Shown here: positions 1 to 9,347 of the stretch, in pieces | How the letters are laid out: each line of letters begins with the position of its first letter | Numbering within the stretch: position 1 is the stretch's first letter | The notes under the pieces: model-generated | What the model saw: the letters and a program-made list of their open reading frames with translations, nothing else | Told to the model about the DNA's origin: nothing | The model's database searches: none | Position numbers and translations under genes: made by a program | Source of the DNA: Neisseria lactamica | Lineage (GTDB): Bacteria > Pseudomonadota > Gammaproteobacteria > Burkholderiales > Neisseriaceae | DNA: 31,582 nt | Direction of reading: 5' to 3' | Assembly (NCBI GenBank): GCA_001067655.1 | Contig: JUNU01000335.1 | Coordinates: 1 to 31,582 of the forward strand

Positions 1-69
1 AATCGGTTCCGTACTATCTGTACTGTCTGCGGCTTCGTCTCCTTGTCCTGATTTTGTTAATCCACTATA
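1..69. repeat. Partial Correia repeat enclosed element (CREE), cut by window start
   Basis: The segment ends in the CREE terminal repeat, read as GTTAATCCACTATA. It also carries the internal phrases GGTTCCGTACTAT and CTGTCTGCGGCTTCGTC that characterise these Neisseria miniature elements. The phrase AATCGGTTCC near base 1 belongs to the longer CREE class that keeps the internal segment. The left end lies outside the window. It sits downstream of the hexR terminator. Confidence 0.85.
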
Positions 70-113
70 TTTGGTGTTGAGGGATAACGGTAGCGCTGAT
101 TTGTCGGTCGGTA

Positions 114-152
114 TTTTCAGACGACCTTGAGATATAGAAGGTCGTCTGAAAA
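114..152 (-). terminator. Inverted DUS pair, terminator of the pgl-glk-hexR unit
   Basis: TTTTCAGACGACCTT (114-128) and AAGGTCGTCTGAAAA (138-152) form a perfect 15-bp stem with a 9-base loop. It starts 9 bases after the hexR stop. Each arm contains a full 12-mer uptake sequence. Inverted uptake sequences commonly serve as terminators in Neisseria. Confidence 0.75.
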
Positions 153-160
153 GGTATTGT

Positions 161-1009
161 TTAGTCTTTATCGTATTCGACGTGTTTGTTGTGTATGCTT
201 TTTTTGCTTTTTTGTAATTGCAGGCTGGCGACATCGCCCAGGCGCAGGGCGAGTCCGATGGCGAGGATGTCGATGACGGCGAGTTGCAGCAGACGGGACA
301 CCATGGGGGTATAGAGTTCGGCGTTTTCCTGCGTGGCGATGCTCAATACGCAGTCGGCAAGCTGTGCCAGCGGGGAGTCGTTGCGGGTCAGGGCGATGAC
401 GGATGCGCCGTTTTCTTTGGCGATGCTGACGGCGTCTAAAAGCTCGATGGACGAGCCGGTGTTGGAAATGGCGACGAGGACGTCTTGATCGGACAGGACG
501 GAAGCCGCCATCAGTTGGGTGTGGGTATCGACGTAGGCGACGGTGGAAATGCCGAAGCGGAAGAATTTGTGTTGCGCGTCTTGGGCGACGATGCCGGAGT
601 TGCCGACGCCGTAAAACTCGACACGGCGGGCGTGCATCAGGGTGGCGATGGCGTTTTCCAGTTCGGATTCTTTCAGGAAGCGGCGTTCGCCCAAAATGGA
701 GGCGGCGGCGTTGCCTAAAACTTTTTCGACCACGACACTCATGTCGTCGTCGGCGTTGAGTTCTTCATGGACGTAGGGCATACCTTCGTGGCCTATGCTG
801 GCGGACAGGGCGAGTTTGAACTCGGGCAGTCCTTTGTAGCCCAGGCTGCGGCAAAAACGGATGACGGTCGGCTGGCTGACGGATGCGCGCTCGGCGATTT
901 CGGCGACGGCGGCATGGACAAACCATTTGGGTTCCGCCAAGGCGCATTCGGCGACTTTGCGTTCCGCGCCCGACAGGTTTGACAGTGATTCGCTGATTTT
1001 GCTTAACAT
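161..1009 (-). CDS. hexR: HexR-type RpiR-family transcriptional regulator
   Basis: This 282-residue protein has the RpiR architecture. An N-terminal helix-turn-helix domain covers about residues 1-77 (RASVSQPTVIRFCRSLGYKG is the recognition region). A SIS sugar-phosphate isomerase-like domain covers about 110-250 (YGVGNSG, then ISNTGSS). HexR regulators bind 2-keto-3-deoxy-6-phosphogluconate and control glucose catabolism genes. The gene follows glk with a 48-bp gap and ends before a DUS-pair terminator, so it is probably cotranscribed with pgl and glk. Two HexR-like operators in the zwf/edd promoter region support the assignment over other RpiR members. The start ATG is preceded by GAAGGG. 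The regulatory role is inferred from family, context and operators. Confidence 0.9.
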   Translation of the reverse strand: MLSKISESLSNLSGAERKVAECALAEPKWFVHAAVAEIAERASVSQPTVIRFCRSLGYKGLPEFKLALSASIGHEGMPYVHEELNADDDMSVVVEKVLGNAAASILGERRFLKESELENAIATLMHARRVEFYGVGNSGIVAQDAQHKFFRFGISTVAYVDTHTQLMAASVLSDQDVLVAISNTGSSIELLDAVSIAKENGASVIALTRNDSPLAQLADCVLSIATQENAELYTPMVSRLLQLAVIDILAIGLALRLGDVASLQLQKSKKSIHNKHVEYDKD

Positions 1010-1057
1010 AAATATGCCCTTCGGTGTGTGCCCCCCTTGTCGGGGCGGCTTGTGTGA

Positions 1058-2059
1058 TTAAACGTTTTTCAAGTGGTTGTCGAGTGCCGCCGCTGCGCCG
1101 GTGATGCCCGGGAATTCGCTTAAGACGACATAGACGGGAATCGCGGCGAGATAGGCTTCGAAACGGCCTTTGTTTTCAAAGCGGCTGCGGAAAGGTGAGT
1201 TTTTAAAATATTCCAAAACGCGGGGGATGATGCCGCCGCACAAATACACGCCGCCGCGCGCGCCCAGCGTCAGGGCGAGGTTGGAGGCAACCGTGCCGAG
1301 CATGGCGCAGAAGATGTCCAAGGTCTGACGGCAGAGCGGGGACGTGCCGCTCAAGGCTTTTTCGGTGATTTCGGATGGTTTGAGGCGGTAGTTTTTTAGT
1401 TTGTCGCGTTTGGCGAGTGCTTCGTAAATCAGGCTCAAACCTGCGCCGCTGAGGAAGCGTTCGGCGGAAACATGACCGTATTTGTTTTTTGCATACTGCC
1501 AAATCAAAACTTCCATGTCGTCAAACGGCGGGAAGCTCGAATGGCCGCCTTCGCCGGCAAGTGCCACCCAGCCTGCGGGGCTGTGTACCAGTCCGCTTAC
1601 ACCCAAACCGGTTCCCGGACCGATGACGGCTTTGGGGGCGAATTCGACCGGTTTTTGCCCGCCTATCTGCATCAGGTCTTTGCTTGAAGTTTGTGTTACC
1701 GCCAAAGCCTGCGCGGTAAAGTCGTTCAAGAGGATGAGAGTGTCCAGTCCCAACGCCTGACGGGTGGTTTCGATGGAAAACGCCCAATGGTGGTTGGTCA
1801 TTTGCACCCAGTCGCCCAAGATCGGATTTGCCATGGCGAAGGCGGCGTGGCGCACATCGACTCCGCCTACTTGTTCCAAATAAGAACGGGTGGCATCGAC
1901 GATGGTGTCGTAGTCTTTGCACGGCAAGACTTTGGCGTGTTCAATCTGCTGCGGTGCGGTTTCGAGCGCGAAGCGGGCGTTGGTACCGCCGATGTCGGCA
2001 ACCAGGCGCGGATAGCTTTTGCTGACGGGTTGTTGAATATCAGTTCGAGTAGAAGACAT
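1058..2059 (-). CDS. glk: Glucokinase
   Basis: Phosphorylates cytoplasmic glucose to glucose 6-phosphate with ATP, feeding the Entner-Doudoroff branch encoded around it. At 333 residues it matches the bacterial Glk family (non-ROK). Visible motifs are the N-terminal phosphate-binding VADIGGTNARFAL (about 20-32), LLNDFTAQA, GPGTGLGVSGL and GEGGHSSFPP around the sugar site, and GGVYLCGGIIPR near the C-terminus. Its ATG overlaps the end of pgl by 20 bases, in a different frame, which indicates translational coupling. hexR follows closely. Assignment is secure. Confidence 0.95.
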   Translation of the reverse strand: MSSTRTDIQQPVSKSYPRLVADIGGTNARFALETAPQQIEHAKVLPCKDYDTIVDATRSYLEQVGGVDVRHAAFAMANPILGDWVQMTNHHWAFSIETTRQALGLDTLILLNDFTAQALAVTQTSSKDLMQIGGQKPVEFAPKAVIGPGTGLGVSGLVHSPAGWVALAGEGGHSSFPPFDDMEVLIWQYAKNKYGHVSAERFLSGAGLSLIYEALAKRDKLKNYRLKPSEITEKALSGTSPLCRQTLDIFCAMLGTVASNLALTLGARGGVYLCGGIIPRVLEYFKNSPFRSRFENKGRFEAYLAAIPVYVVLSEFPGITGAAAALDNHLKNV

Positions 2060-2735
2060 GGCAGTTCACTCCTTGATGGTTCAATACCAGGCTGGTCGGA
2101 TATTCCAAATCGGCGCGTGAGGCGGCTTTGTCGAACACGGCTTTCTTCTCCGCACCCTGAATCGCCAAAAAGACGTTTTCCGTTTTGGCGATGGCGCCCA
2201 AGGTCATGCTGACGCGCTCGTGCGGCGCGGTAACGGGCGTGGTGTGGATGAGGGACGGGTCGTCTAATTCGTTGATGGCTGCCTTCAGCTGCGGCGCTTG
2301 CGGGAAGAGGGAGGCGGTATGTCCGTCGCCGCCCATGCCCAAAATCAGCACGTCAGGTTGTTTGTAATGTTTCAGCGCGTAGGCAACGACGCTGTCAGGT
2401 TGTAATTCAGTTTCAGATTTGCCCGCTTCGACAACGGGAATCCAAGTCGCGGCGGCGGCTTTGTTTTGCAGCAGGTATTCGTGTGCTAAGGCGGTGTTGC
2501 TGTCGGCGTGGATCGTCGGTACGATGCGCTCGTCAACCAAAGTAATGCCGACTTTTTGCCAGTCCAAATCTTTTTGCGACAAGGCTTGGAAGAAGGGAAT
2601 CGGCGAGCGGCCGCCGGAAACCGCCAAAACCGCGCTGCCTTTGTTATCCAGCGCGTTTTGCAGCGCGGCGGCGACTGCGTCCGCCAAGGCCTCTGAAGCG
2701 GCTGCTGCATTTTCGTATTCATGCCAAACGAACAT
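2040..2735 (-). CDS. pgl: 6-phosphogluconolactonase
   Basis: Hydrolyses 6-phosphogluconolactone, the product of Zwf, to 6-phosphogluconate. The 231-residue protein is a NagB-like fold member. It shows LAVSGGRSPIPFFQAL near residues 38-53, VDERIVP, and GMGGDGHTASLFPQ, which are typical of the DevB/SOL type. It lies between zwf and glk on the same strand. The 214 bases separating it from zwf contain two inverted DUS pairs, so it may have its own promoter as well as readthrough from zwf. Its C-terminal coding region overlaps the glk start by 20 bases. Confidence 0.95.
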   Translation of the reverse strand: MFVWHEYENAAAASEALADAVAAALQNALDNKGSAVLAVSGGRSPIPFFQALSQKDLDWQKVGITLVDERIVPTIHADSNTALAHEYLLQNKAAAATWIPVVEAGKSETELQPDSVVAYALKHYKQPDVLILGMGGDGHTASLFPQAPQLKAAINELDDPSLIHTTPVTAPHERVSMTLGAIAKTENVFLAIQGAEKKAVFDKAASRADLEYPTSLVLNHQGVNCHVFYSN

Positions 2736-2754
2736 AAAAGTGTCCTTTCTCTGT

Positions 2755-2799
2755 TTTCAGACGACCTTTTGTAAGAAGGAGGCAGGAGGTCGTCTGAAA
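2755..2799 (-). terminator. Inverted DUS pair just upstream of pgl
   Basis: TTTCAGACGACCT (2755-2767) pairs with AGGTCGTCTGAAA (2787-2799) across a 19-base loop. It lies 20 bases before the pgl start, in its leader, and is the second such hairpin between zwf and pgl. It may reduce readthrough from zwf or act only as an uptake signal. Confidence 0.5.
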
Positions 2800-2891
2800 G
2801 GCAGTGTTTGTGAGCGGGAAAGTAAGTAAGAGCCTGTGTCGTTGATGGCGGCGTGAATGTCGGCGGAAACGCCTAATCCGCCGCCTTATGG

Positions 2892-2945
2892 TTTTCAGAC
2901 GACCTTTTTGAACCGATAACGCTTCAAGCAAAGGTCGTCTGAAAA
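2892..2945 (-). terminator. Inverted DUS pair, zwf terminator
   Basis: TTTTCAGACGACCTTT (2892-2907) and AAAGGTCGTCTGAAAA (2930-2945) form a 16-bp perfect stem with a 22-base loop, 4 bases after the zwf stop codon. Placement directly after a stop is typical of a DUS-derived terminator. Confidence 0.7.
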
Positions 2946-2949
2946 GGCT

Positions 2950-4395
2950 TTACTGGTCTTCGTGCCACTTATGTCCGTCGTGCGCCAAGAGTTCGCGGGC
3001 GGCTTCCGGACCCCATGAATGCGCGTCGTAGCCGTGCGGCGGGGTGGTGTTGCTTGCCCAGTTGTCCAAAATCGGCATCACATATTCCCAAGCGGCTTCG
3101 AGTTCGTCGCGGCGGTTGAAGAGGGCGAGCTTGCCGTTGATGACGTCCAGCAGCAAGCGTTCGTAAGCTTCGGCGCGGCGGCCTTCGAGGGCTTTTTCCA
3201 AGTCGGTTGCCAGCGGCACGATTTCCACTTTGTTGCCTGCACCCGGCGTTTTCATCTGCGTATAGAGGCGCACGGACTCGGTCGGCTGCAATTCGATAAC
3301 CAAACGGTTTGGCGCGGCTTGGCTGTTTTCAAAAATATGGTTTTGCAGTGGACGGAAGTTCAATACGATTTCCGCCACTTTGCCCGCCATGCGTTTGCCG
3401 GTACGCAGATAGAAGGGAACGCCTTTCCAGCGGTCGTTTTCGATTTCGGCTTTGATGGCGACGTAGGTTTCGGTGAAGCTGTCTTGCGGAACGTTGATTT
3501 CTTGCAGGTAGCCGTTCATGCCTTTGGCGGCGGTGTATTGTCCGCGCACGACGTTTTCGTTGACGGATTCGATGGTCAGCGGTTTCAAAGATTTGATGAC
3601 TTTGACTTTTTCATCGCGCACTGCGTCGGCATCCAAGCTGGCGGGCGCTTCCATCGCGGTCATGCACAGCATTTGCATCAGGTGGTTTTGCACCATGTCG
3701 CGCAGCGCGCCGGTAATGTCGTAGAACTCGCCGCGTTCTTCCACGCCGAGTTGTTCGGCGATGGTCAGTTGTACGCTCTCAATATATTTGTTGTTCCACA
3801 ACGGCTCGAACATCACATTGGCAAAACGCAGCGCCAGCAGGTTTTGCAGGCTTTCTTTGCCTAAGTAGTGGTCGATGCGGTAGATTTGGCTTTCTTTGAA
3901 GTAGCGGGCGACATCGGTATTGATTTGTTGGGAAGAGGCGAGGTCGGTACCCAGCGGTTTTTCCAGAACGACGCGCGCGTTGTCGGCGTTCAGTCCGACT
4001 TTGGCAAGATTTTCACAGGCTTGCGCGAAGAATTTCGGCGCGGTGGAAAGATAGATGATGACGTTGTCGGTCTCTTTGCGGGCTTTGACTTTTTCGCCCA
4101 AAGCGGCAAAATCGGCTTCTTGGGTAACGTCGACTTTCAAATATTCGATGCGTTTGACGAACGATGCCCAAGCGTCGTCTGAAAAGTTTTGTTTGACATG
4201 GATTTTGGAGTTGGTTTCCACTTTTGCCAAAAAGTCCGCCGTATCCAAATCGCTGCGGCTGACACCCAAAATACGGCCCTGAGGATTGAGCAACCCTGCA
4301 ACGTGCGCCTGATACAGACAAGGCAGCAGCTTACGCATTGCCAAATCGCCGGTCGCGCCGAACAACACCAAATCAAAATTTGTTTGTGTACTCAT
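2950..4395 (-). CDS. zwf: Glucose-6-phosphate 1-dehydrogenase
   Basis: Oxidises glucose 6-phosphate to 6-phosphogluconolactone with NAD(P)+. The 481-residue protein has the nucleotide-binding GATGDLA at residues 13-19, EKPLGTDL near 145-152, and the active-site signature RIDHYLGK at 173-180. I chose the ATG at 4395 (MSTQTNFD) because GAGAGA precedes it and the Rossmann strand starts at the right distance. The open frame extends 27 codons further upstream but without family similarity. It is transcribed divergently from edd, and a HexR-like palindrome overlaps its candidate -10. Confidence 0.95.
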   Translation of the reverse strand: MSTQTNFDLVLFGATGDLAMRKLLPCLYQAHVAGLLNPQGRILGVSRSDLDTADFLAKVETNSKIHVKQNFSDDAWASFVKRIEYLKVDVTQEADFAALGEKVKARKETDNVIIYLSTAPKFFAQACENLAKVGLNADNARVVLEKPLGTDLASSQQINTDVARYFKESQIYRIDHYLGKESLQNLLALRFANVMFEPLWNNKYIESVQLTIAEQLGVEERGEFYDITGALRDMVQNHLMQMLCMTAMEAPASLDADAVRDEKVKVIKSLKPLTIESVNENVVRGQYTAAKGMNGYLQEINVPQDSFTETYVAIKAEIENDRWKGVPFYLRTGKRMAGKVAEIVLNFRPLQNHIFENSQAAPNRLVIELQPTESVRLYTQMKTPGAGNKVEIVPLATDLEKALEGRRAEAYERLLLDVINGKLALFNRRDELEAAWEYVMPILDNWASNTTPPHGYDAHSWGPEAARELLAHDGHKWHEDQ

Positions 4396-4523
4396 CGTTT
4401 TATCTCTCGTTGAGGAAGGCCTTGTGCCGGTGCCGCCGGATGCCGTGAAAGACGGGCGGTTTCGGCAGAAAAGCAATGGAAACCAATCGCCTGCATCAAA
4501 ATTTCAAAACAGGCGGGCTAATG

Positions 4524-4538
4524 AGTAGTAATACTACA
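4524..4538. promoter_or_regulatory. Candidate HexR operator 2, at the zwf promoter
   Basis: AGTAGTAATACTACA contains a perfect 13-base inverted repeat, GTAGTA-A-TACTAC (4525-4537). Read on the minus strand it is TGTAGTATTACTACT. That agrees at 14 of 15 positions with the degenerate HexR motif TGTARTWWWAYTACA known from gammaproteobacteria. It overlaps the candidate zwf -10. Binding is inferred. Confidence 0.6.
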
Positions 4539-4559
4539 CATGGCTACACATTTTGTCTA
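4531..4559 (-). promoter_or_regulatory. Candidate sigma70 promoter of zwf
   Basis: On the minus strand, TAGACA (4559-4554) is followed after 17 bases by TAGTAT (4536-4531). These match 5/6 and 4/6 of the sigma70 boxes, with ideal spacing. The -10 lies inside the HexR-like palindrome, a geometry expected for repression. Confidence 0.45.
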
Positions 4560-4679
4560 TTCTCATTTTTACAAATTATTTGACTTAGTTTAAAAGTTTG
4601 ATGAGTTTGGTCTGGTAGATTTTCACAAATGACGCATATCACGATTTAAATCAAATTTCTTACATTTAGCGGATTATTT

Positions 4680-4694
4680 TGTAACTAAATTACA
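4680..4694. promoter_or_regulatory. Candidate HexR operator 1, at the edd promoter
   Basis: TGTAACTAAATTACA differs by one base from the canonical HexR site TGTAATTAAATTACA. It is a pseudo-palindrome with one mismatched pair. It ends 10 bases before a TATAAT box, so it covers the expected -35 region of edd. Operator function is inferred from the motif and from hexR lying in the same locus. Confidence 0.7.
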
Positions 4695-4704
4695 AGTTTT
4701 ATAT

Positions 4705-4710
4705 TATAAT
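4705..4710 (+). promoter_or_regulatory. Candidate -10 box of the edd promoter
   Basis: A consensus TATAAT sits 148 bases before the edd start. No good -35 box is visible at 16-18 bases; TTGTAA at 4679-4684 gives a 20-base spacer. The HexR-like site occupies the -35 region. The weak -35 could mean the promoter needs an activator. Confidence 0.45.
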
Positions 4711-4733
4711 AGCCTACATATATAGAGTGAGGC

Positions 4734-4774
4734 TTTCAGACTACCCCTTGCATGGTTTGAAAGGTCGTCTGAAA
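4734..4774 (+). repeat. Imperfect inverted DUS pair in the edd leader
   Basis: TTTCAGACTACC (4734-4745) faces GGTCGTCTGAAA (4763-4774). The left arm has T where the uptake sequence has G, so the stem carries one mismatch. If transcription starts near 4717, this hairpin lies in the 5' untranslated region of edd. The mismatch may have weakened a former terminator. Confidence 0.6.
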
Positions 4775-4857
4775 CGCTGAACGCCCCACACCCAATACAA
4801 AAAATCAGAAACGCGCAAACAAAACCCCATACCACCCCTTCCGACAGGAGATCGAAC

Positions 4858-6693
<1,836 letters not shown>

Positions 6694-6699
6694 TGCACG

Positions 6700-6737
6700 T
6701 TTCAGACGACCTTTTCAAACGGAAGGTCGTCTAAAAA
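6700..6737 (+). terminator. DUS-derived hairpin after edd
   Basis: TTTCAGACGACCTT (6700-6713) pairs with AAGGTCGTCT (6723-6732), followed by an A-rich run. The right arm has lost the G of the uptake core (GTCGTCTAAA), so only the left copy is a true uptake sequence. It lies 6 bases after the edd stop. Confidence 0.55.
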
Positions 6738-6762
6738 ATTATTAAAGCCGTTTAAAACAGAC

Positions 6763-6844
6763 GTAGGTCGGATTCTCGAATCCGACATAGCCGTCTAAGA
6801 CGTAGTTATCAGGAGTATTTGTCGGATACGAGTATCCGACCTAC
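6763..6844. repeat. Palindromic intergenic repeat, copy 1
   Basis: The element starts GTAGGTCGGATTCTCGAAT and ends GAGTATCCGACCTAC, giving outer inverted repeats. Each end is also a palindrome by itself (GTCGGATAC-GA-GTATCCGAC is perfect at 6821-6840). It lies in the 388-bp gap between edd and eda and is followed by an uptake sequence at 6852-6863. No coding potential is apparent. Confidence 0.75.
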
Positions 6845-6934
6845 AGCCCAAAGGTCGTCTGAAAACGTAAAACTCCGTTCCATTTGAACGCAGTAGACGT
6901 AACGTGGACTTAGCCCGCGAACAAAACCAAAGAC

Positions 6935-6995
6935 GTAGGTCGGATTCTCGAATCCGACGTTATCGGGCATTTGTTGGATACGGGTATCCGAATAC
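6935..6995. repeat. Palindromic intergenic repeat, copy 2 (shorter, degenerate)
   Basis: It repeats the left end of copy 1 (GTAGGTCGGATTCTCGAAT). It keeps a decayed right end with GGATACGGGTATCC, then CGAATAC instead of CGACCTAC. The central spacer is shorter than in copy 1. An uptake sequence follows at 7005-7016, as after copy 1. The flanks of the two uptake sequences are also alike, so the whole unit appears duplicated. Confidence 0.7.
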
Positions 6996-7081
6996 AGCCA
7001 CTAAAGGTCGTCTGAAAACTTAAACCCCCGTCTCGTTTGACCTCAACAAAACGACAACCCCATCTCACCTGGAGAATCGAA

Positions 7082-7720
7082 ATGTCCAAACTGACCCCAC
7101 GCGAAATCCTGACTGCCGGCGCAGTCGTGCCTGTGATGGCGATTGACGACTTAAGCACTGCCGTCGATTTGTCCCACGCCCTTGTCGAAGGCGGCATCCC
7201 CACCCTCGAAATCACCCTGCGCACGCCCGTCGGCCTCGACGCCATCCGCCTGATTGCCAAAGAAGTGCCCAACGCCATCGTCGGCGCGGGTACGGTTACC
7301 AACCCCGAGCAGCTCAAAGCCGTCGAAGACGCAGGCGCGGTTTTCGCCATCAGCCCGGGTTTGCACGAATCCCTCGCCAAAGCCAGCCACAACAGCGGCA
7401 TCCCCCTGATTCCCGGCGTTGCCACTCCGGGCGAAGTCCAACTGGCTTTGGAACACGGCATCGATACCCTCAAACTCTTCCCCGCCGAAGTCGTCGGCGG
7501 CAAAGCCATGCTCAAAGCCCTCTACGGTCCTTATGCCGACGTGCGCTTCTGCCCGACCGGCGGCATCAGCCTTACCACCGCCCCCGATTACTTGGCATTG
7601 CCCAACGTCTTGTGCGTCGGCGGCTCATGGCTGACCCCGAAAGAAGCCGTGAAAAACAAAGACTGGGACACTATTACCCGCCTCGCCAAAGAAGCAGCGG
7701 CATTGAAACCCAAAGCCTGA
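7082..7720 (+). CDS. eda: 2-keto-3-deoxy-6-phosphogluconate aldolase (also 4-hydroxy-2-oxoglutarate aldolase type)
   Basis: Cleaves 2-keto-3-deoxy-6-phosphogluconate to pyruvate and glyceraldehyde 3-phosphate, ending the pathway. The 212-residue class I aldolase has TLEITLRTP with catalytic Glu43 and the Schiff-base lysine Lys131 in TLKLFPAEVVGG. FCPTGGIS forms part of the phosphate site. I chose the ATG at 7082 because GGAGA stands just before it; 15 further upstream codons are open but have no family character. The 388-bp repeat-filled gap after edd, with a hairpin, suggests that eda expression may be partly independent of edd. Confidence 0.95.
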   Translation: MSKLTPREILTAGAVVPVMAIDDLSTAVDLSHALVEGGIPTLEITLRTPVGLDAIRLIAKEVPNAIVGAGTVTNPEQLKAVEDAGAVFAISPGLHESLAKASHNSGIPLIPGVATPGEVQLALEHGIDTLKLFPAEVVGGKAMLKALYGPYADVRFCPTGGISLTTAPDYLALPNVLCVGGSWLTPKEAVKNKDWDTITRLAKEAAALKPKA

Positions 7721-7783
7721 TGCTTTAAAAGGTAAGCCATAGAATCCATCTTGTCCGCCTGTTAAGGTGGTAGAAGTAACGCC

Positions 7784-7825
7784 AAGGTCGTCTGAAAATC
7801 TGATTTCGGATTTTCAGACGACCTT
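7784..7825 (+). terminator. Inverted DUS pair, eda terminator
   Basis: AAGGTCGTCTGAAAATC (7784-7800) and GATTTTCAGACGACCTT (7809-7825) make a perfect 17-bp stem with an 8-base loop, followed by TTT. It lies 63 bases after eda. The rest of the 7721-8036 gap holds only the cysN hairpin and unremarkable sequence. Confidence 0.75.
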
Positions 7826-7971
7826 TTACCATGTATCCAAATGAAAAATGCCATGCCGCGATTTCGTTATTTTAATTCACTGTAATTTTCCACCGCGTTG
7901 GATGAGGACAAGGCAAAGCCACAGGGCTTAAAGCCGACCTGCCATATTCCCTGCCTTAATCTGCCATGATA

Positions 7972-8017
7972 AAGAGGTCGTCTGAAAACCCTGTTTCGGT
8001 GTTTCAGACGACCTCTT
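7972..8017 (-). terminator. Inverted DUS pair, cysN terminator
   Basis: AAGAGGTCGTCTGAAA (7972-7987) pairs with TTTCAGACGACCTCTT (8002-8017) over a 14-base loop. It lies 19 bases beyond the cysN stop. Confidence 0.7.
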
Positions 8018-8036
8018 CAATTCAAGATGCCCTGTT

Positions 8037-9347
8037 TCAAATTTCAAAACTGTCTGCTTGGTCAGCCTTGCGTATCATGCCTGCGGCGACGGTGTGGTTG
8101 GTGGCTTCGTCTATCAGGATGAACGCGCCGAGGGCGTGGTTTTCTTCGTAGGGCGCGGCGGCGATCGGCTGCTGGGTTTTTAGGCTGACGCTGCCGATGT
8201 CGTTGAGTTTGAGCGTGTCGGTGGATTCAACGCGGCTGAGGGTGTTCACGTCCCAAACGTAGGAAATCGCGCTGATTTTGACGGGGGTGGTTTGGGTGGT
8301 GTGTTTCAGCAGGTATTTGCGGCGGAGGTTGAGCGGGATGTCGTCGAACCAGCACAGCGCGGCTTGGAACTGCTGTTCGGGCGCGACGGGGCTGTCGGCG
8401 GCGGCGATGCTGTTGCCGCGCGAGATGTCGAGGTCGGTGTCGAGCGCGACGGTCAGTACTTCGCCCGCTTCGGCGGATTCGGTTTTGCCGTTTGGATTGT
8501 AGATTTCGGCAATCTTGGCGGTGTGTCCGCCAGGCAGGATTTTGACTTCGTCACCTGTTTTCAGACGACCCGCTTCCAGCCTGCCTTGATAGCCGCGGAA
8601 GTCGTCGCTGCTGCTGCCGTCTTGCCGTGCGACGCGCTGTACGGGGAAATGGGCGGCCTGGTCGGCGGCGTTTTGGCGGTTAACGGGCAGGCTTTCGAGC
8701 AGGGGTAACAGCGGCAAACCTTGATACCAAGGGGTTTGGCTGCTGGCGTTGACGATGTTGTCGCCTTTTAACGCGCTGATGGGCAGGAAGTGGATTTGGG
8801 CTTGGAGGCCGATTTGTTCCGCCAGTTTGCGGTAGGCTGCGGTGATGGCCTGATATTTGGTTTCGTCGAAGTCGAGCAGGTCGAGTTTGTTGACGGCGAC
8901 GATGATGTTGGGGCAGCCCAAGAGTTTCAGAATCGCGCTGTGGCGTTTGGTCTGCGGCAGGAGGACGGGTTCGCTGCCGGAAAAATCAACGCGCGTTGCG
9001 TCTATCAGGACGATGGCGGCGTCGGCGGTCGATGCGCCCGTTACCATGTTGCGGGTGTATTGTTCGTGTCCGGGCGTGTCGGCGATGATGAATTTTCGCT
9101 TGGGCGTGGCGAAATAGCGGTAGGCGACGTCGATGGTGATGCCTTGTTCGCGCTCGGCGGCAAGGCCGTCGGTGAGGCTGGCGAAGTCGGGCGTTTCGCC
9201 GTTTTCGGCGGCGCGGTTGAGTTTGTCGAGCTGGTCGGTCAGCAGGGTTTTGCTGTCGTAGAGCAGGCGGCCGATGAGGGTGGATTTGCCGTCGTCGACG
9301 CTGCCGGCGGTGATGAAGCGCAAAAGCGGGGCGGTGGTTGCGGTCAT
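8037..9347 (-). CDS. cysN: Sulfate adenylyltransferase subunit 1 (GTPase subunit)
   Basis: Couples GTP hydrolysis to adenylyl sulfate formation by CysD in sulfate assimilation. The 436-residue translation-factor GTPase has the P-loop GSVDDGKS (15-22), EQGITIDVAY for switch I, DTPGHEQYTRNM (90-101) and NKLD (153-156), followed by beta-barrel domains. CysN rather than EF-Tu is supported by the FITAGSVDDGKSTLIGRLL start. There is no C-terminal APS kinase domain. The ATG at 9347 follows AAGGAAAG; the open frame extends 60 codons further upstream without family similarity. Neither cysD nor other cys genes are in the window, which is unusual for this subunit. An uptake sequence variant lies inside the gene at about 8560-8571. 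Confidence 0.9.
   Translation of the reverse strand: MTATTAPLLRFITAGSVDDGKSTLIGRLLYDSKTLLTDQLDKLNRAAENGETPDFASLTDGLAAEREQGITIDVAYRYFATPKRKFIIADTPGHEQYTRNMVTGASTADAAIVLIDATRVDFSGSEPVLLPQTKRHSAILKLLGCPNIIVAVNKLDLLDFDETKYQAITAAYRKLAEQIGLQAQIHFLPISALKGDNIVNASSQTPWYQGLPLLPLLESLPVNRQNAADQAAHFPVQRVARQDGSSSDDFRGYQGRLEAGRLKTGDEVKILPGGHTAKIAEIYNPNGKTESAEAGEVLTVALDTDLDISRGNSIAAADSPVAPEQQFQAALCWFDDIPLNLRRKYLLKHTTQTTPVKISAISYVWDVNTLSRVESTDTLKLNDIGSVSLKTQQPIAAAPYEENHALGAFILIDEATNHTVAAGMIRKADQADSFEI

Noticed and set aside
7971..8020. Possible riboswitch or CRISPR repeat from the recurring hairpins
   Set aside because: The hairpins are inverted pairs of the neisserial uptake sequence, at gene ends across the whole window.
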